Assembly: GCA_014799665.1 (NCBI GenBank)
Contig: JAAVHP010000029.1
Coordinates: 62,001-126,000, forward strand
Reading direction: 5' to 3'
DNA: 64,000 bases
Source: Clostridiales bacterium
Lineage (GTDB): Bacteria; Bacillota; Clostridia; Christensenellales; Pumilibacteraceae
Made by a program: the position numbers and the translations under genes. Shown piece by piece: positions 1 through 9,107 of the stretch. The notes under the pieces were generated by a model. It had not been told where the DNA came from. It made no database searches and worked only from the letters and a program-made list of their open reading frames with translations. Within the stretch, counting starts at the first letter, position 1. Each line of letters begins with the position of its first letter.

Positions 1-1298
1 GGCGCGAGGTACGGCGCGTCGTAGCCGTTCAACGAGCAAACGTAGTGCAGCGTAAACAGCACGGCAAGTATCAACCCGAACAGTCCGCACAGCCCGCCTA
101 TAAGCGTATAAAGCAGTCTAAGCACGCTCATAGGACCTATAAGGTTGGGAACGGTAAAGAGCGCGATCGAGCTAAGCGCGGTTATCATGACCGCGGGCGA
201 GCTTATTATGCCCGCGTTTACAGCCGTCTCGCCGAGGACGAGCGCGCCGACTATACTCATAGCCATACCGACGGCGCGCGGCATACGAACGCTCGCCTCG
301 CGTATGATCTCGAACAACAAAAGAACGAACAGCGTTTCGGCAAGCGGCGACAGCGGCAAGCCCTTTATCGCCGTCATGAGCGTTATCATGAACCGCACGG
401 GTATGAGCGTATAGTGATAGTTTTGCAGCGCAACATACAGCGCGGGCAATAACGTTGCTAGCAGCAGTCCCAAATACCTGAGCACGCGAATAAACGTGCC
501 GTAGGTCGAGCGCTGGTAATAATCGTCGCCCGACTGAAACTCCTCTATCATAACGAACGGAAGCGTCAGCACCATGGGCGTGCCGTCTACGAAAATCGCC
601 ACCCTGCCCTCTAACATTTTCGCCGCGACGATATCCGGCTTTTCGCTCACGCCGACCTGAGTAAAGAGCGACAGCGGTTTTTCTTCGAGGTACGGCACGA
701 GATAATGACTGTCTATCACGCCGTCGATATTGATAGCTTCCAGACGCTTTTTTATCTGCTTAACGATCTTAGCCGACGCGACCGATTTAAGATAGCATAC
801 CGCGACCGAGGTCTGCGACCGTTTGCCTATCTCCAACCTGTCTATGGCAAGATCGGGCGTTTTAAGCCTGCGCTGTAACAGCGAAAGATTTGTTTTTATA
901 TCCTCGATAAAGCCTTCGCGCGGTCCGCGCATGACGGTCTCAGCGGGCGGCTCAGTAATGCCACGCGTGGTGTACGACCGCGCGTTGATGACCGCGTAGT
1001 TAGTTTCGCCGTCCAAGCAAAGAATAACGTCGCCGCACAAAAGACAGTGCGTGACTTCCTCGGTGTCGCTCACTACGTTTATATCGTATTCCAAAAGCAC
1101 CCTGCTTTTTATATCGCCCAATGACGCGCTCTTGCAATCGAGATTATTGAGCGCGTACACGATTGCGCGCACGGTCGCCGAATCGGACAGATCGGGATGA
1201 ACGAGCAATGCGCCCTGCGCCCCACCGCAAGTAAGATCATGCGTGACTACGTTCGTCGGCGTAGCGAAGCTATTTAATATGCGATCAACGCTTTCCAT
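1..1298 (-). CDS. GerA-family spore germination protein (3' end outside window)
   Basis: The minus strand is open from an ATG at 1298 to the window edge, about 432 codons, so the C-terminus is missing. The N-terminal soluble half is followed by several hydrophobic segments from about residue 270 on. Segments such as LEGRVAIFVDGTPMVLTLP are typical of GerA germinant-receptor A subunits, which sit in the inner spore membrane and help sense germinants. Family members are about 480-520 residues, so most of the gene is here. No clear ribosome binding site precedes the ATG and I see no better upstream start. A terminator lies between it and the upstream lipoprotein gene. It implies a spore-forming host. 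B and C subunits would lie outside the window. Confidence 0.88.
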   Translation of the reverse strand, partial: MESVDRILNSFATPTNVVTHDLTCGGAQGALLVHPDLSDSATVRAIVYALNNLDCKSASLGDIKSRVLLEYDINVVSDTEEVTHCLLCGDVILCLDGETNYAVINARSYTTRGITEPPAETVMRGPREGFIEDIKTNLSLLQRRLKTPDLAIDRLEIGKRSQTSVAVCYLKSVASAKIVKQIKKRLEAINIDGVIDSHYLVPYLEEKPLSLFTQVGVSEKPDIVAAKMLEGRVAIFVDGTPMVLTLPFVMIEEFQSGDDYYQRSTYGTFIRVLRYLGLLLATLLPALYVALQNYHYTLIPVRFMITLMTAIKGLPLSPLAETLFVLLLFEIIREASVRMPRAVGMAMSIVGALVLGETAVNAGIISSPAVMITALSSIALFTVPNLIGPMSVLRLLYTLIGGLCGLFGLILAVLFTLHYVCSLNGYDAPYLA

Positions 1299-1337
1299 AC
1301 CGATATTTTGCGGAACGAAACTATCTTTTATGCAAAG

Positions 1338-1362
1338 AAAAACCCCGCTCCTTCGAGCGAGG
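1338..1362 (-). terminator. Rho-independent terminator
   Basis: On the minus strand an 8-base stem (one mismatch) with loop GAAG is followed by five T. It lies 20 bases past the stop of the lipoprotein gene at 1384 and upstream of the gerA-family gene. Confidence 0.75.
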
Positions 1363-1383
1363 TCCTTATCGAATAAAGCGTGA

Positions 1384-3144
1384 TTATTTTATCTTGTACA
1401 CTTCGTCGTATTCGCCGTCGGAGTACGAAACGAACGAGCCGTTTACGTAAACATTGCCGATAGTGTTTACGTTTTCAAAGGTCTTAATCGCCTTTTGCTC
1501 GTAGTTATAAACCGTTACGGTATACTTGCTGTCGGTTCTTGTCGAAACGACGTATATGCCATTGGAATAGGTTTCTACGTATACACCTTCTTCCGCATCG
1601 TTCTGCGGCAATGCCGTTTCGCTGCCGTTTTTATTGAGAAGAACGGAGATCGTTTCGCCGTCGTCGTTCTCCTTGGTTGCGATCGCTATTCCGCCGTAGA
1701 ACGTGCCTATCGACTTATATTTAGGCTCGATGACGATTTTGCCGTTATAGTCTTTAAGACCTACTTTACCGCCGTGGGTGAACGAAATAAGCTGCTCGTT
1801 TACGTACAGCGAACCAGATATATCGCAAACGTAGTTATAGCCGCCGTCGAAAACGTAGCCGCTATTGTAGCTGTTATAGCCGAGCAGCGCGAACCTGTCG
1901 TCGGTAAGCTTGTATAGGCTCGTATAGTTCCTGACCTCGTCGGGCACTTGGCACGCGATGCGCAAGCTGCTGTCGGCAATATACACCGAGCTGTCGCTCT
2001 CGCCCACCGGCACGTCGACGTCTATATCGGCGTAATAGAACACGCCGTCAGTCTTTTCCACGGCGTAAACGCGCGCCGCGTCGTAAGCTTTTGCCGAGTA
2101 GTTATACATGGGATCTACACGCAATATCATGAGGTCGGTGTCGAGCTCTTTGGTAGAATTTTTTACGACGTCGTATCTAAACAGCTTGTAGTTCCCTTTC
2201 ACGAGCGTGCCGTCCACCTGCACCGCTAAGTTGTACGAGCTACTTTCGGGCGCGGCGGTCGTGATCGTGTAGTAATAGAAATTATTGCCGACGAAGCCGA
2301 GTTCCTCGCCGTCCTTCATGTCGACAGAGCCGGTCTTATCGCCGTTCTTATAGAAATAGCGCGTATCGCCGAAATCTTTATACCTGTAATCGAGAATACC
2401 GCCGTTGACCTCTAAGTCGCTGCCCGTATAGGTTACGTATTGCAAATCGGGGTTGCCGCCCACCGTGTAATCGGTTTCTGCGTACGACGGAACTTCTTTG
2501 AGATTGCTTTCGCTTACTTCGGTATACGAAGTGTAAGAGTGAGACTTGGTATCGATCTTGAAATACTTGGTTATCGTTTCGTTGGTTTCGCCCGCCTTGA
2601 CGATTGCCGTAGCCTTGATCATTCGCGTAGCCGTCTTATTATCGCCCTCGTACATACTGACGGACGTGAAAGTCACGGGGTTATCGTAATAGCTATTTAC
2701 GTATCTGTTATAGTCGAAAATCATCGTGCCGTCGGGCGCGCAGTATGCGTACTCCACCATACCCGTCGACGAGTTCGTGCGCGACAGTCTTAAAGTGGTG
2801 ATCGTGCCGCTGACAACGGTCGGCTGCTCGGTTAAGTCGGTCATTCTTTCGCCTGTCTCTACAAAGTACACGCTGTACGTAGCGGGCGAAGAAAAAGTCT
2901 TGAAAATTCTGTAATAGCTCGAATAGTAACTGCCGATCGCGGCGGTATTGTTCGGGTTTATTCTTTCAAGGGCGGTTTTCGTCGCATAGCCTATCTCGGT
3001 TGGCGTGTCGTCGACGTAATCGGCTAAGTTTATCGTGGTAGTGCCGAGACCGTATTGGTCATTACCGCAAGCGACGAGCGCACCGCACGCGGTGATAGCA
3101 AGCGTTGCGCATAAAAGCGCGACAATGGGCTTTTTGATTTTCAT
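1384..3144 (-). CDS. Putative lipoprotein with WG-repeat-like C-terminal part
   Basis: 586 residues. The N-terminus has a short basic stretch, a hydrophobic core and a lipobox ending LVAC, so it should be lipidated and anchored outside the cytoplasmic membrane. Most of the body is beta-rich with many Tyr, Ser, Thr and Asn and no family I recognise. Around residues 455-500 there is a stretch (GGKVGLKDYNGKIVIEPKY and on) resembling WG/KWG beta repeats. The ribosome binding site TAGGAG lies 6 bases before the ATG. It is a single-gene transcript between its own promoter and a terminator. The promoter carries a nine-G run in its spacer, so expression may be phase variable. Function unknown. Confidence 0.75.
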   Translation of the reverse strand: MKIKKPIVALLCATLAITACGALVACGNDQYGLGTTTINLADYVDDTPTEIGYATKTALERINPNNTAAIGSYYSSYYRIFKTFSSPATYSVYFVETGERMTDLTEQPTVVSGTITTLRLSRTNSSTGMVEYAYCAPDGTMIFDYNRYVNSYYDNPVTFTSVSMYEGDNKTATRMIKATAIVKAGETNETITKYFKIDTKSHSYTSYTEVSESNLKEVPSYAETDYTVGGNPDLQYVTYTGSDLEVNGGILDYRYKDFGDTRYFYKNGDKTGSVDMKDGEELGFVGNNFYYYTITTAAPESSSYNLAVQVDGTLVKGNYKLFRYDVVKNSTKELDTDLMILRVDPMYNYSAKAYDAARVYAVEKTDGVFYYADIDVDVPVGESDSSVYIADSSLRIACQVPDEVRNYTSLYKLTDDRFALLGYNSYNSGYVFDGGYNYVCDISGSLYVNEQLISFTHGGKVGLKDYNGKIVIEPKYKSIGTFYGGIAIATKENDDGETISVLLNKNGSETALPQNDAEEGVYVETYSNGIYVVSTRTDSKYTVTVYNYEQKAIKTFENVNTIGNVYVNGSFVSYSDGEYDEVYKIK

Positions 3145-3173
3145 AGTTTACTCCTATTATATTTTATAAGGAG

Positions 3174-3201
3174 AGTATACCATACCCCCCCCCGAAGTCA
3201 A
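3174..3201 (-). promoter_or_regulatory. Sigma-A-type promoter with poly-G spacer
   Basis: On the minus strand TTGACT (3196-3201) and TATACT (3174-3179) are separated by 16 bases. Nine of these are an uninterrupted G run (C run at 3185-3193 on the plus strand). The predicted transcript starts near 3167, just before the ribosome binding site of the lipoprotein gene. Confidence 0.7.
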
Positions 3202-3232
3202 GCGAAATTTCTATATTAGCTACTCGGTTTTA

Positions 3233-4597
3233 TCAGCCGTTCATTAAAGCTTTACCCACTTCCAAAATTCCGCGCTCGTCGTTCGCCCTGCCTATCACCT
3301 GAACGCCTACGGGCAGACCGTAAGCCGTGCCAAAAGGCACGCTCACTGCGGGAAGCCCCGCAAGGCTCGCAGCCGCCGCGAACTTGTCGCAGGCGTGTTC
3401 GGCGTGCGGATCGCGCGCCGCGCCGAGCTTAGTCGCGACCGTCGGCGAAGTGGGAGTTATAATCGCGCCGACGTTTTCTAGCGCGACGGTGTATTCGCGT
3501 TTAATGACGGCGCGGACTTTTGCCGCTTTTATGTAAAGTCGTTTGTAGTTATCGCCGCCTAGCACGTACGCGCCCGTAACGAGCCGCCGCCTTACCTCGC
3601 CGCCGACGAGCGTCAAATCAATATCGGGCACGCCTGTTTTATGCCGTATCGAGTTCACCGCTTCCGCAGAGGAAATAATATGGTACACGTCGAGCGCGGC
3701 GTCAAACGACGGTATATTGAGCTCGACTATTTCCCCGCCGAGCTTCTCGATATGCGCTACCGATTTTTCGAACTGTTCTTTGACCTTTATATCGAGCCCC
3801 GCAACACCGAGCGACTGCTTGATAACGCCTATCTTTCTGCCGCGCATATCGCAGTTTAATTCGCCCTCGGCGATCTCCGCGTTCATCTCGTAGCGCTCGC
3901 ATAGCGCGTAAAACAGTATGTACGCGTCGTCGCAATCACGCGCGAAAATGCCTATCTGGTCGAGCGACGGCACGAGCGCCAAAAGCCCGTCGCGTGAAAT
4001 GCTCGAATAGGTGGGCTTTAACCCGACCACGCCGCAAAACGCCGCAGGCTGGCGCACCGAGCCGCCCGTGTCGCTGCCTAACGCCGCCAACGCCTGTTTA
4101 GCCGCCACGCAGTTAGCCGAGCCACCGCTGCTCCCGCCCGCCGAACGCGTACTATCGTGAAAGTTCCGCGCCGCGCCGAACGCCGAGTTTTCGGTCGAAC
4201 TGCCCATAGCGAGCTCGTCCATATTCGTCTTGCCCACTATCACCGCGCCCGAGTATAATAAACGTTCTATAACCCTTGCGAAGTTATTCGATTCGTAGTT
4301 TTCGAGCGCGCGCGACGCGCAGGTACAGCGTTCATGCGCTATCTCGATATTGTCCTTAACCGCAATCGGCACGCCGAGAAGCGGCACCTTCGGCGCTAAC
4401 CACTTCTCGTGTTTTATAAGCCCGTCCCTGTCCTTGGCGAGCATATCGGCAATGCCCGAACAAACGGTTATAAAATTATTCAGTTCTTTGGTTTGCTCTA
4501 TGCGGTCGAGATACGCCGCTATCGCTTCCCGCACGGGAAATTCTTCGGCGCGTACCGCGTTTACGTATTCGCGCAGGGATAAGTCTAAAATATTCAT
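3233..4597 (-). CDS. gatA: Asp-tRNA(Asn)/Glu-tRNA(Gln) amidotransferase subunit A
   Basis: 454 residues, slightly short of the usual about 485. It carries the amidase signature: the Lys in IAVKDN (about residue 80), the GGSSGGS loop (about 155) and the Ser in DTGGSVRQPA (about 178) form the Ser-cisSer-Lys centre. GatA releases ammonia from glutamine for conversion of misacylated Glu-tRNA(Gln) or Asp-tRNA(Asn). The start overlaps the stop of gatC by ATGA, so the two are translationally coupled. gatB, the kinase/transamidase subunit, is not in this window. Confidence 0.93.
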   Translation of the reverse strand: MNILDLSLREYVNAVRAEEFPVREAIAAYLDRIEQTKELNNFITVCSGIADMLAKDRDGLIKHEKWLAPKVPLLGVPIAVKDNIEIAHERCTCASRALENYESNNFARVIERLLYSGAVIVGKTNMDELAMGSSTENSAFGAARNFHDSTRSAGGSSGGSANCVAAKQALAALGSDTGGSVRQPAAFCGVVGLKPTYSSISRDGLLALVPSLDQIGIFARDCDDAYILFYALCERYEMNAEIAEGELNCDMRGRKIGVIKQSLGVAGLDIKVKEQFEKSVAHIEKLGGEIVELNIPSFDAALDVYHIISSAEAVNSIRHKTGVPDIDLTLVGGEVRRRLVTGAYVLGGDNYKRLYIKAAKVRAVIKREYTVALENVGAIITPTSPTVATKLGAARDPHAEHACDKFAAAASLAGLPAVSVPFGTAYGLPVGVQVIGRANDERGILEVGKALMNG

Positions 4598-4809
4598 TTT
4601 ATTTTCTCCACACGAAGCCCGTCGCCGCCGTCTACCTCATAGAGCGGTTCGACGCCCGTTGTATCTATGCCGTTTATCACTTCGAAGCTTTTCTCTTGTT
4701 TTTTTATATGCGAATATATTTCCGCACGCTCCGTTTCCGAACAGTCGCGGATCGACGCGCTTATCGCGCGCAGGATATTATCGTCATTATCGCTTTCATC
4801 TTTCGACAT
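4594..4809 (-). CDS. gatC: GatC-like subunit of the GatCAB amidotransferase (short)
   Basis: 71 residues, shorter than typical GatC (about 95). The recognisable part is the C-terminal segment IDTTGVEPLYEV, which matches the conserved GatC stretch that wraps around GatA. The N-terminal helix region is divergent and acidic. The TGA stop overlaps the gatA start, which supports the call. GatC stabilises the GatA-GatB complex. Confidence 0.72.
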   Translation of the reverse strand: MSKDESDNDDNILRAISASIRDCSETERAEIYSHIKKQEKSFEVINGIDTTGVEPLYEVDGGDGLRVEKIK

Positions 4810-4944
4810 AGTGCAACATCTCCGTATCGATTATATTCTACCACCGAAAAACGCAATAGTCAATTATTTTTCTGTCATGTTATTCAATCATGGGTATTCA
4901 TATATTTTTTTATCGCTGAAATTATATTTATTAAAGATAGAGTC

Positions 4945-4973
4945 TTGACTTTATTTATATTATGTTTTATAAT
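4945..4973 (+). promoter_or_regulatory. Strong sigma-A promoter of nifJ
   Basis: TTGACT (4945-4950) and TATAAT (4968-4973) are spaced by exactly 17 bases. The leader of about 75 bases contains an imperfect inverted repeat (TTCGGT near 4977 with ACCGAA near 5017) before the GGAGG site. The rest of the 4810-4944 gap is AT-rich with nothing I recognise. Confidence 0.85.
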
Positions 4974-5055
4974 ATATTCGGTTCGTTAAAGCGGCGTTTT
5001 TTTCGCGTGCTTTTCGACCGAAATCAACTCGTAATAATTTACTTTGGAGGTATTT

Positions 5056-8000
5056 ATGGTAAAAATGACTATCGACGGCAATACCGCAGCGTCCCACGTT
5101 GCGTATGCCTTCTCCGAGGTCGCGGCAATCTACCCCATCACGCCGTCTTCGCCCATGGCGGAGTACGCCGACGAGTGGGCGACCGCAGGACGCAAGAATA
5201 TGTTCGGGCAAGAGCTCCGTATTGCGGAAATGCAGTCGGAAGGCGGCGCTGCGGGCGCGGTTCACGGCTCGCTCTGCGCGGGCGCGCTCACCACTACGTA
5301 CACTGCGTCGCAGGGTCTACTCCTCATGATCCCCAATATGTACAAGATCTCGGGCGAGCTTTTGCCGACCGTTTTCCACGTCAGCGCACGCGCGCTTGCC
5401 GCTCACGCGCTTAACATTTTCGGCGATCATTCGGACGTTATGGCTTGCCGCCAGACCGGCTTTGCAATGCTCGCTTCCAACTCCGTACAGGAAGCTATGG
5501 ACCTTGCGCTCGTAGCGCATCTGTCCACGCTTAAAGCCAAAGTACCTTTCCTGCATTTCTTCGACGGGTTCCGGACAAGCCACGAGATCGACAAGATCGA
5601 CGGCATCGAGTACGACGAGATGAAAAAGCTCGCCGAAAAGACGGGCTGCATGGAAGAAATTCGCGAGTTCAAGTCGCGCGCGCTTAACCCCGAGCACCCT
5701 ACCCAGAAAGGCACGGCGCAGAACGCGGATATCTACTTCCAAAACCGCGAAGCCGCCAACAAGTACTACGACGCCACGCCCGATATCGTTCAGGCGATGA
5801 TGGACGAGGTCAAGACCGTTACGGGCAGAGAGTACAAGCTGTTCCAGTACTACGGCGACAAGAAAGCCGAGGACGTTATCGTTATGATGGGTTCGGGCTG
5901 CGAAGCCGTTGAAGAAACCGTCGACTACCTCGCCAAGCAGGGCAAGAAAGTCGGTCTCTTGAAAGTACGTTTGTACCGTCCGTTCTCGGTAGCGCATTTC
6001 GTAAAAGCTCTTCCCGCTTCCGTCAAGCGCATTGCCGTGCTCGACCGCACCAAGGAGCCCGGCTCTTTGGGCGAACCGCTCTACCTCGATGTTTGCACCG
6101 CCCTTCTCGAAGCGGGCAAAGCCGATATCAAGGTCATCGGCGGCAGATACGGTCTCGGCTCGAAAGAGTTTAACCCGTCCATGGTCAACGCCGTGTACAA
6201 GAACCTCGAAGCCGCTAAACCGAAGAATCACTTCACTATCGGTATCAACGACGACGTAACCAATTCGTCGCTCGATTACTCCGAGTTCATCAACGCCTCG
6301 CCCGCCGGCACTATCCGTTGCAAGTTCTACGGGCTCGGCAGCGACGGCACGGTCGGCGCGAACAAGAACTCGATCAAGATTATAGGCGACCACACGAACA
6401 AGTACGCGCAGGGCTATTTCTTCTACGACAGCAAGAAGTCCGGCGGTCTTACGATCTCGCACCTTCGCTTCGGCGACGTGCCGATAAAGTCGACCTACCT
6501 CATCGACCAGGCGGACTTCGTGGCTTGCCACAACCCGTCGTACGTCACACACTATAACATGGTCGACGACATTAAGGAAGGCGGCGTGTTCCTTCTTAAC
6601 TGCCACTGGACGCCCGAACAGCTCGACTGCGAGCTTCCCGCCGAAATGAAGCAGACCATCGCCAAAAAGCATATCAAGCTTTACACGATCGACGCGCTTA
6701 AAATAGTCAACGAGATCGGCGCACGCAAGGGCGTCAACACCGTTTGCCAAGCTGCGTTCTTCAAGCTTGCCGACATTATCCCCTACGAGGAAGCCGCAGG
6801 CTACATGAAGCAGATGATCAAAAAAGCGTACGGCAAGAAGGGCGACGACGTCGTCAACATGAACTACGCGTGCGTAGACAACGCTATCGCGGGGCTTGTA
6901 GAAGTCAAGGTTCCCGCCGAGTGGGCTAACGCCAAGACCGGCGCGAAAGCTGCTGAGGTCGGCGGCGACGACTACTTCAAGAACGTCGTCAATCCCATTC
7001 TTCGTCAGGAAGGCGACAAACTGCCCGTATCGGCGTTCGCGGCCGACGGCACCGTTCCTACCGGCACGACCAAGTACGAGAAGCGCGGCATTGCCCCCAC
7101 CGTTCCCGTCTGGATCGCCGACAACTGCATACAGTGCAACCAGTGCTCGCTCGTTTGCCCGCACGCGTGCTTGCGCCCCGTTCTATCCACCAAAGCACAA
7201 GACGCGAAAGCGCCCAAGACCTATATCACCAAGCCCGCGGTCGCTCAGCTTAAAGACACCGCATACAACTATCGCATTCAGCTTTCGCCGCTCGACTGCA
7301 CGGGCTGCGGATCGTGTGCTAACGTTTGCCCCGCCAAAGAAAAGGCGCTCGTTATGAAACCGCTCGACGACGTTATCGACGCCGAGAGCAAGAACTACGC
7401 GCATTCCGAAACGATTCCGTTCGTCGACGTTGCCGACAAGGTCAAGGTCGATACGGTCAAAGGCAGCCAGTTCAAACAGCCGTTGTTCGAATTCTCGGGC
7501 GCGTGCGCGGGCTGCGGCGAAACGCCGTACGTCAAGCTTATCACCCAGCTTTTCGGCGACCGCATGGTCGTAGCGAACGCTACGGGCTGCTCGTCGATCT
7601 ACGGCGGTTCCGCTCCCACCTGCCCTTACACCAAGAACGCCGAGGGTCACGGTCCCGCGTGGGCTAACTCGTTGTTCGAGGACAACGCCGAGTACGGCTA
7701 CGGTATGCACCTTGCGTACAAGGCGCGCCGCGAAGCGCTTAAAGACAAGGTCGCCGCGCTCGCCGCTACCGGCTGCGAGAAGTGCGCCGCCGCGTGCAAT
7801 AACTGGATCAACAACATGGACGACGCCGCAGGCAGCAAGGCTGCCGCCGCCGAGCTTGTAAAAGTGCTCGAAGGCGCGAAGAAGCTCGACGCCGAGAAAG
7901 CCGCGCTCGTTAAAGACATTCTCGCCGACAAAGATTGCCTTGTCAAAAAGTCGATCTGGATCTTCGGCGGCGACGGCTGGGCGTACGATATCGGCTACGG

Positions 8001-8592
8001 CGGTCTCGACCACGTGCTTGCTTCGGGCGAGGACGTCAACGTGCTCGTTGTAGACACCGAGGTGTACTCCAACACCGGCGGTCAGTCGAGTAAGTCCACC
8101 CCCACCGGTTCGGTCGCTAAGTTCGCCGCGGGCGGCAAGCGCACCAAGAAGAAAGACCTCGGCGCTATGGCTATGACCTACGGCTACGTGTACGTGGCGC
8201 AGGTCGCTATGGGCGCGGACAAGAACCAGGTCATCAAGGCGATTGCCGAAGCCGAAGCCTATCACGGCCCGTCGCTCATCATTGCGTACGCTACCTGTAT
8301 CAACCACGGTATTGATATGTCCAAGGGCATGGCGGAAGAAGACAAGGCGGTCAAGGCAGGCTACTGGCAGCTCTACCGCTTCAATCCCGATCTTGCCGAA
8401 AAAGGCGAAAACCCGTTCATTCTCGACAGCAAGGATCCCACGGGCAGCTATCAAGAGTTTATCGGCGGCGAGACGCGCTATAAGTCGCTCGCTAAGGCTA
8501 AGCCCGAGATCGCGCAGCAGTTGTTCGAACGCGCCGAGCAGGAAGCGAAAGCCCGCCTCGAAGGCTACAAGCAACGCGCTAAGAAAGACTAG
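5056..8592 (+). CDS. nifJ: Pyruvate:ferredoxin (flavodoxin) oxidoreductase
   Basis: 1178 residues, the usual size for the single-chain homodimeric enzyme that converts pyruvate and CoA to acetyl-CoA and CO2 while reducing ferredoxin. The N-terminal pyrimidine-binding domain has YPITPSSPMAE. Two ferredoxin-like 4Fe-4S clusters start near Cys691 (CIQCNQCSLVCP) and Cys748 (CTGCGSCANVCP). A further cysteine set (ACAGCGETPY, ATGCSSIYGG) for the third cluster and the thiamine diphosphate motif GDGWAYDIGYGG (near 972) follow. The start at 5056 is chosen because TTTGGAGG lies 5 bases upstream. It is transcribed alone from a near-consensus promoter, as expected for a highly expressed central enzyme of an anaerobe. 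Confidence 0.97.
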   Translation: MVKMTIDGNTAASHVAYAFSEVAAIYPITPSSPMAEYADEWATAGRKNMFGQELRIAEMQSEGGAAGAVHGSLCAGALTTTYTASQGLLLMIPNMYKISGELLPTVFHVSARALAAHALNIFGDHSDVMACRQTGFAMLASNSVQEAMDLALVAHLSTLKAKVPFLHFFDGFRTSHEIDKIDGIEYDEMKKLAEKTGCMEEIREFKSRALNPEHPTQKGTAQNADIYFQNREAANKYYDATPDIVQAMMDEVKTVTGREYKLFQYYGDKKAEDVIVMMGSGCEAVEETVDYLAKQGKKVGLLKVRLYRPFSVAHFVKALPASVKRIAVLDRTKEPGSLGEPLYLDVCTALLEAGKADIKVIGGRYGLGSKEFNPSMVNAVYKNLEAAKPKNHFTIGINDDVTNSSLDYSEFINASPAGTIRCKFYGLGSDGTVGANKNSIKIIGDHTNKYAQGYFFYDSKKSGGLTISHLRFGDVPIKSTYLIDQADFVACHNPSYVTHYNMVDDIKEGGVFLLNCHWTPEQLDCELPAEMKQTIAKKHIKLYTIDALKIVNEIGARKGVNTVCQAAFFKLADIIPYEEAAGYMKQMIKKAYGKKGDDVVNMNYACVDNAIAGLVEVKVPAEWANAKTGAKAAEVGGDDYFKNVVNPILRQEGDKLPVSAFAADGTVPTGTTKYEKRGIAPTVPVWIADNCIQCNQCSLVCPHACLRPVLSTKAQDAKAPKTYITKPAVAQLKDTAYNYRIQLSPLDCTGCGSCANVCPAKEKALVMKPLDDVIDAESKNYAHSETIPFVDVADKVKVDTVKGSQFKQPLFEFSGACAGCGETPYVKLITQLFGDRMVVANATGCSSIYGGSAPTCPYTKNAEGHGPAWANSLFEDNAEYGYGMHLAYKARREALKDKVAALAATGCEKCAAACNNWINNMDDAAGSKAAAAELVKVLEGAKKLDAEKAALVKDILADKDCLVKKSIWIFGGDGWAYDIGYGGLDHVLASGEDVNVLVVDTEVYSNTGGQSSKSTPTGSVAKFAAGGKRTKKKDLGAMAMTYGYVYVAQVAMGADKNQVIKAIAEAEAYHGPSLIIAYATCINHGIDMSKGMAEEDKAVKAGYWQLYRFNPDLAEKGENPFILDSKDPTGSYQEFIGGETRYKSLAKAKPEIAQQLFERAEQEAKARLEGYKQRAKKD

Positions 8593-8600
8593 TTACTTCC

Positions 8601-8681
8601 CTACTTTCTTGTGAACAAGAAAGTAGCAAAGAAAACCTACTTCTTTTTCGAAAGAAGTAGGCAAGAAAACTTTAAGTTAAA
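8601..8681 (+). repeat. Gene-end palindromic repeat, copy 1 (two hairpins)
   Basis: Directly after the nifJ stop, two perfect 11-base-pair hairpins follow each other: 8601-8611 with 8616-8626 (loop TGAA) and 8636-8646 with 8651-8661 (loop TTCG). They are followed by CAAGAAAACTTTAAGTTAAA. Nearly the same 80-base unit lies inverted at 9918-9998, and half units lie at 12075-12120 and 30487-30525. Confidence 0.85.
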
Positions 8682-8685
8682 ATAC

Positions 8686-8725
8686 AAAAACGAGCGGTCA
8701 TTAATTTGACCTCTCGTTTTGTTTT
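8686..8725. terminator. Bidirectional terminator after nifJ
   Basis: A stem of AAAACGAG-C-GGTCA with TGACC-T-CTCGTTTT has a 6-base loop and T runs on both strands. Confidence 0.75.
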
Positions 8726-8733
8726 AGATTATG

Positions 8734-8763
8734 AAAAAAGCCGCAAACGATTGCGACTTTTTT
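8734..8763. terminator. Second terminator hairpin
   Basis: AAAAAAG-C-CGCAA pairs with TTGCG-A-CTTTTTT around loop ACGA and is followed by T. With the previous hairpin it forms a tandem terminator downstream of nifJ. The remainder up to 8903 is AT-rich and holds no gene I can see. Confidence 0.7.
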
Positions 8764-8903
8764 CTGTATGTGGGAAAAATATGTGTGAACTCGCTTACCT
8801 TACAAAAAGCGTCGTAAGCTGACAAGCGCGTTCTATCCATTATTCTACAAGAAGAAATCTTCTTTGTCAAGTATTTTAAGAAGTTTTTTTCTAAAATAAT
8901 AGT

Positions 8904-9107
8904 ATGTTTGGAACTCGGTTAAAAGAGTTGAGGGCAGATCGCGGTCTGTCGCAGCAAGCGCTCGCTCAACAAATAAGGGTAAGCCAAAAAGCTATCGATT
9001 ATTGGGAAAGGGGCGTAAACGAGCCGAAGGCAACCTATATAGTTTTGCTCGCGGACTTTTTCGGCGTATCGACGGATTACCTACTGGGGCGCACCGATAT
9101 TATTTAA
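8904..9107 (+). CDS. Small Xre-family helix-turn-helix regulator
   Basis: 67 residues, entirely one Cro/CI-type HTH: LSQQALAQQIRVSQKAIDYW is the helix-turn-helix, followed by the typical C-terminal VLLADFFGVSTDYLLG. Proteins of this size bind DNA as dimers and have no sensor domain. No good ribosome binding site is present. TAAAAT lies exactly 6 bases upstream of the ATG, so the message might be leaderless. The 3' end overlaps the convergent gene at 9104 by four bases. Target unknown. Confidence 0.85.
   Translation: MFGTRLKELRADRGLSQQALAQQIRVSQKAIDYWERGVNEPKATYIVLLADFFGVSTDYLLGRTDII

Noticed and set aside
5317..7164. Long open frame of 615 codons on the minus strand
   Set aside because: It lies antisense within nifJ. 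The predicted protein is rich in Arg, Val and Leu without domain pattern, has no ribosome binding site, and arises from the codon bias of the real gene. The same applies to 7183-8574 and 39304-40794.
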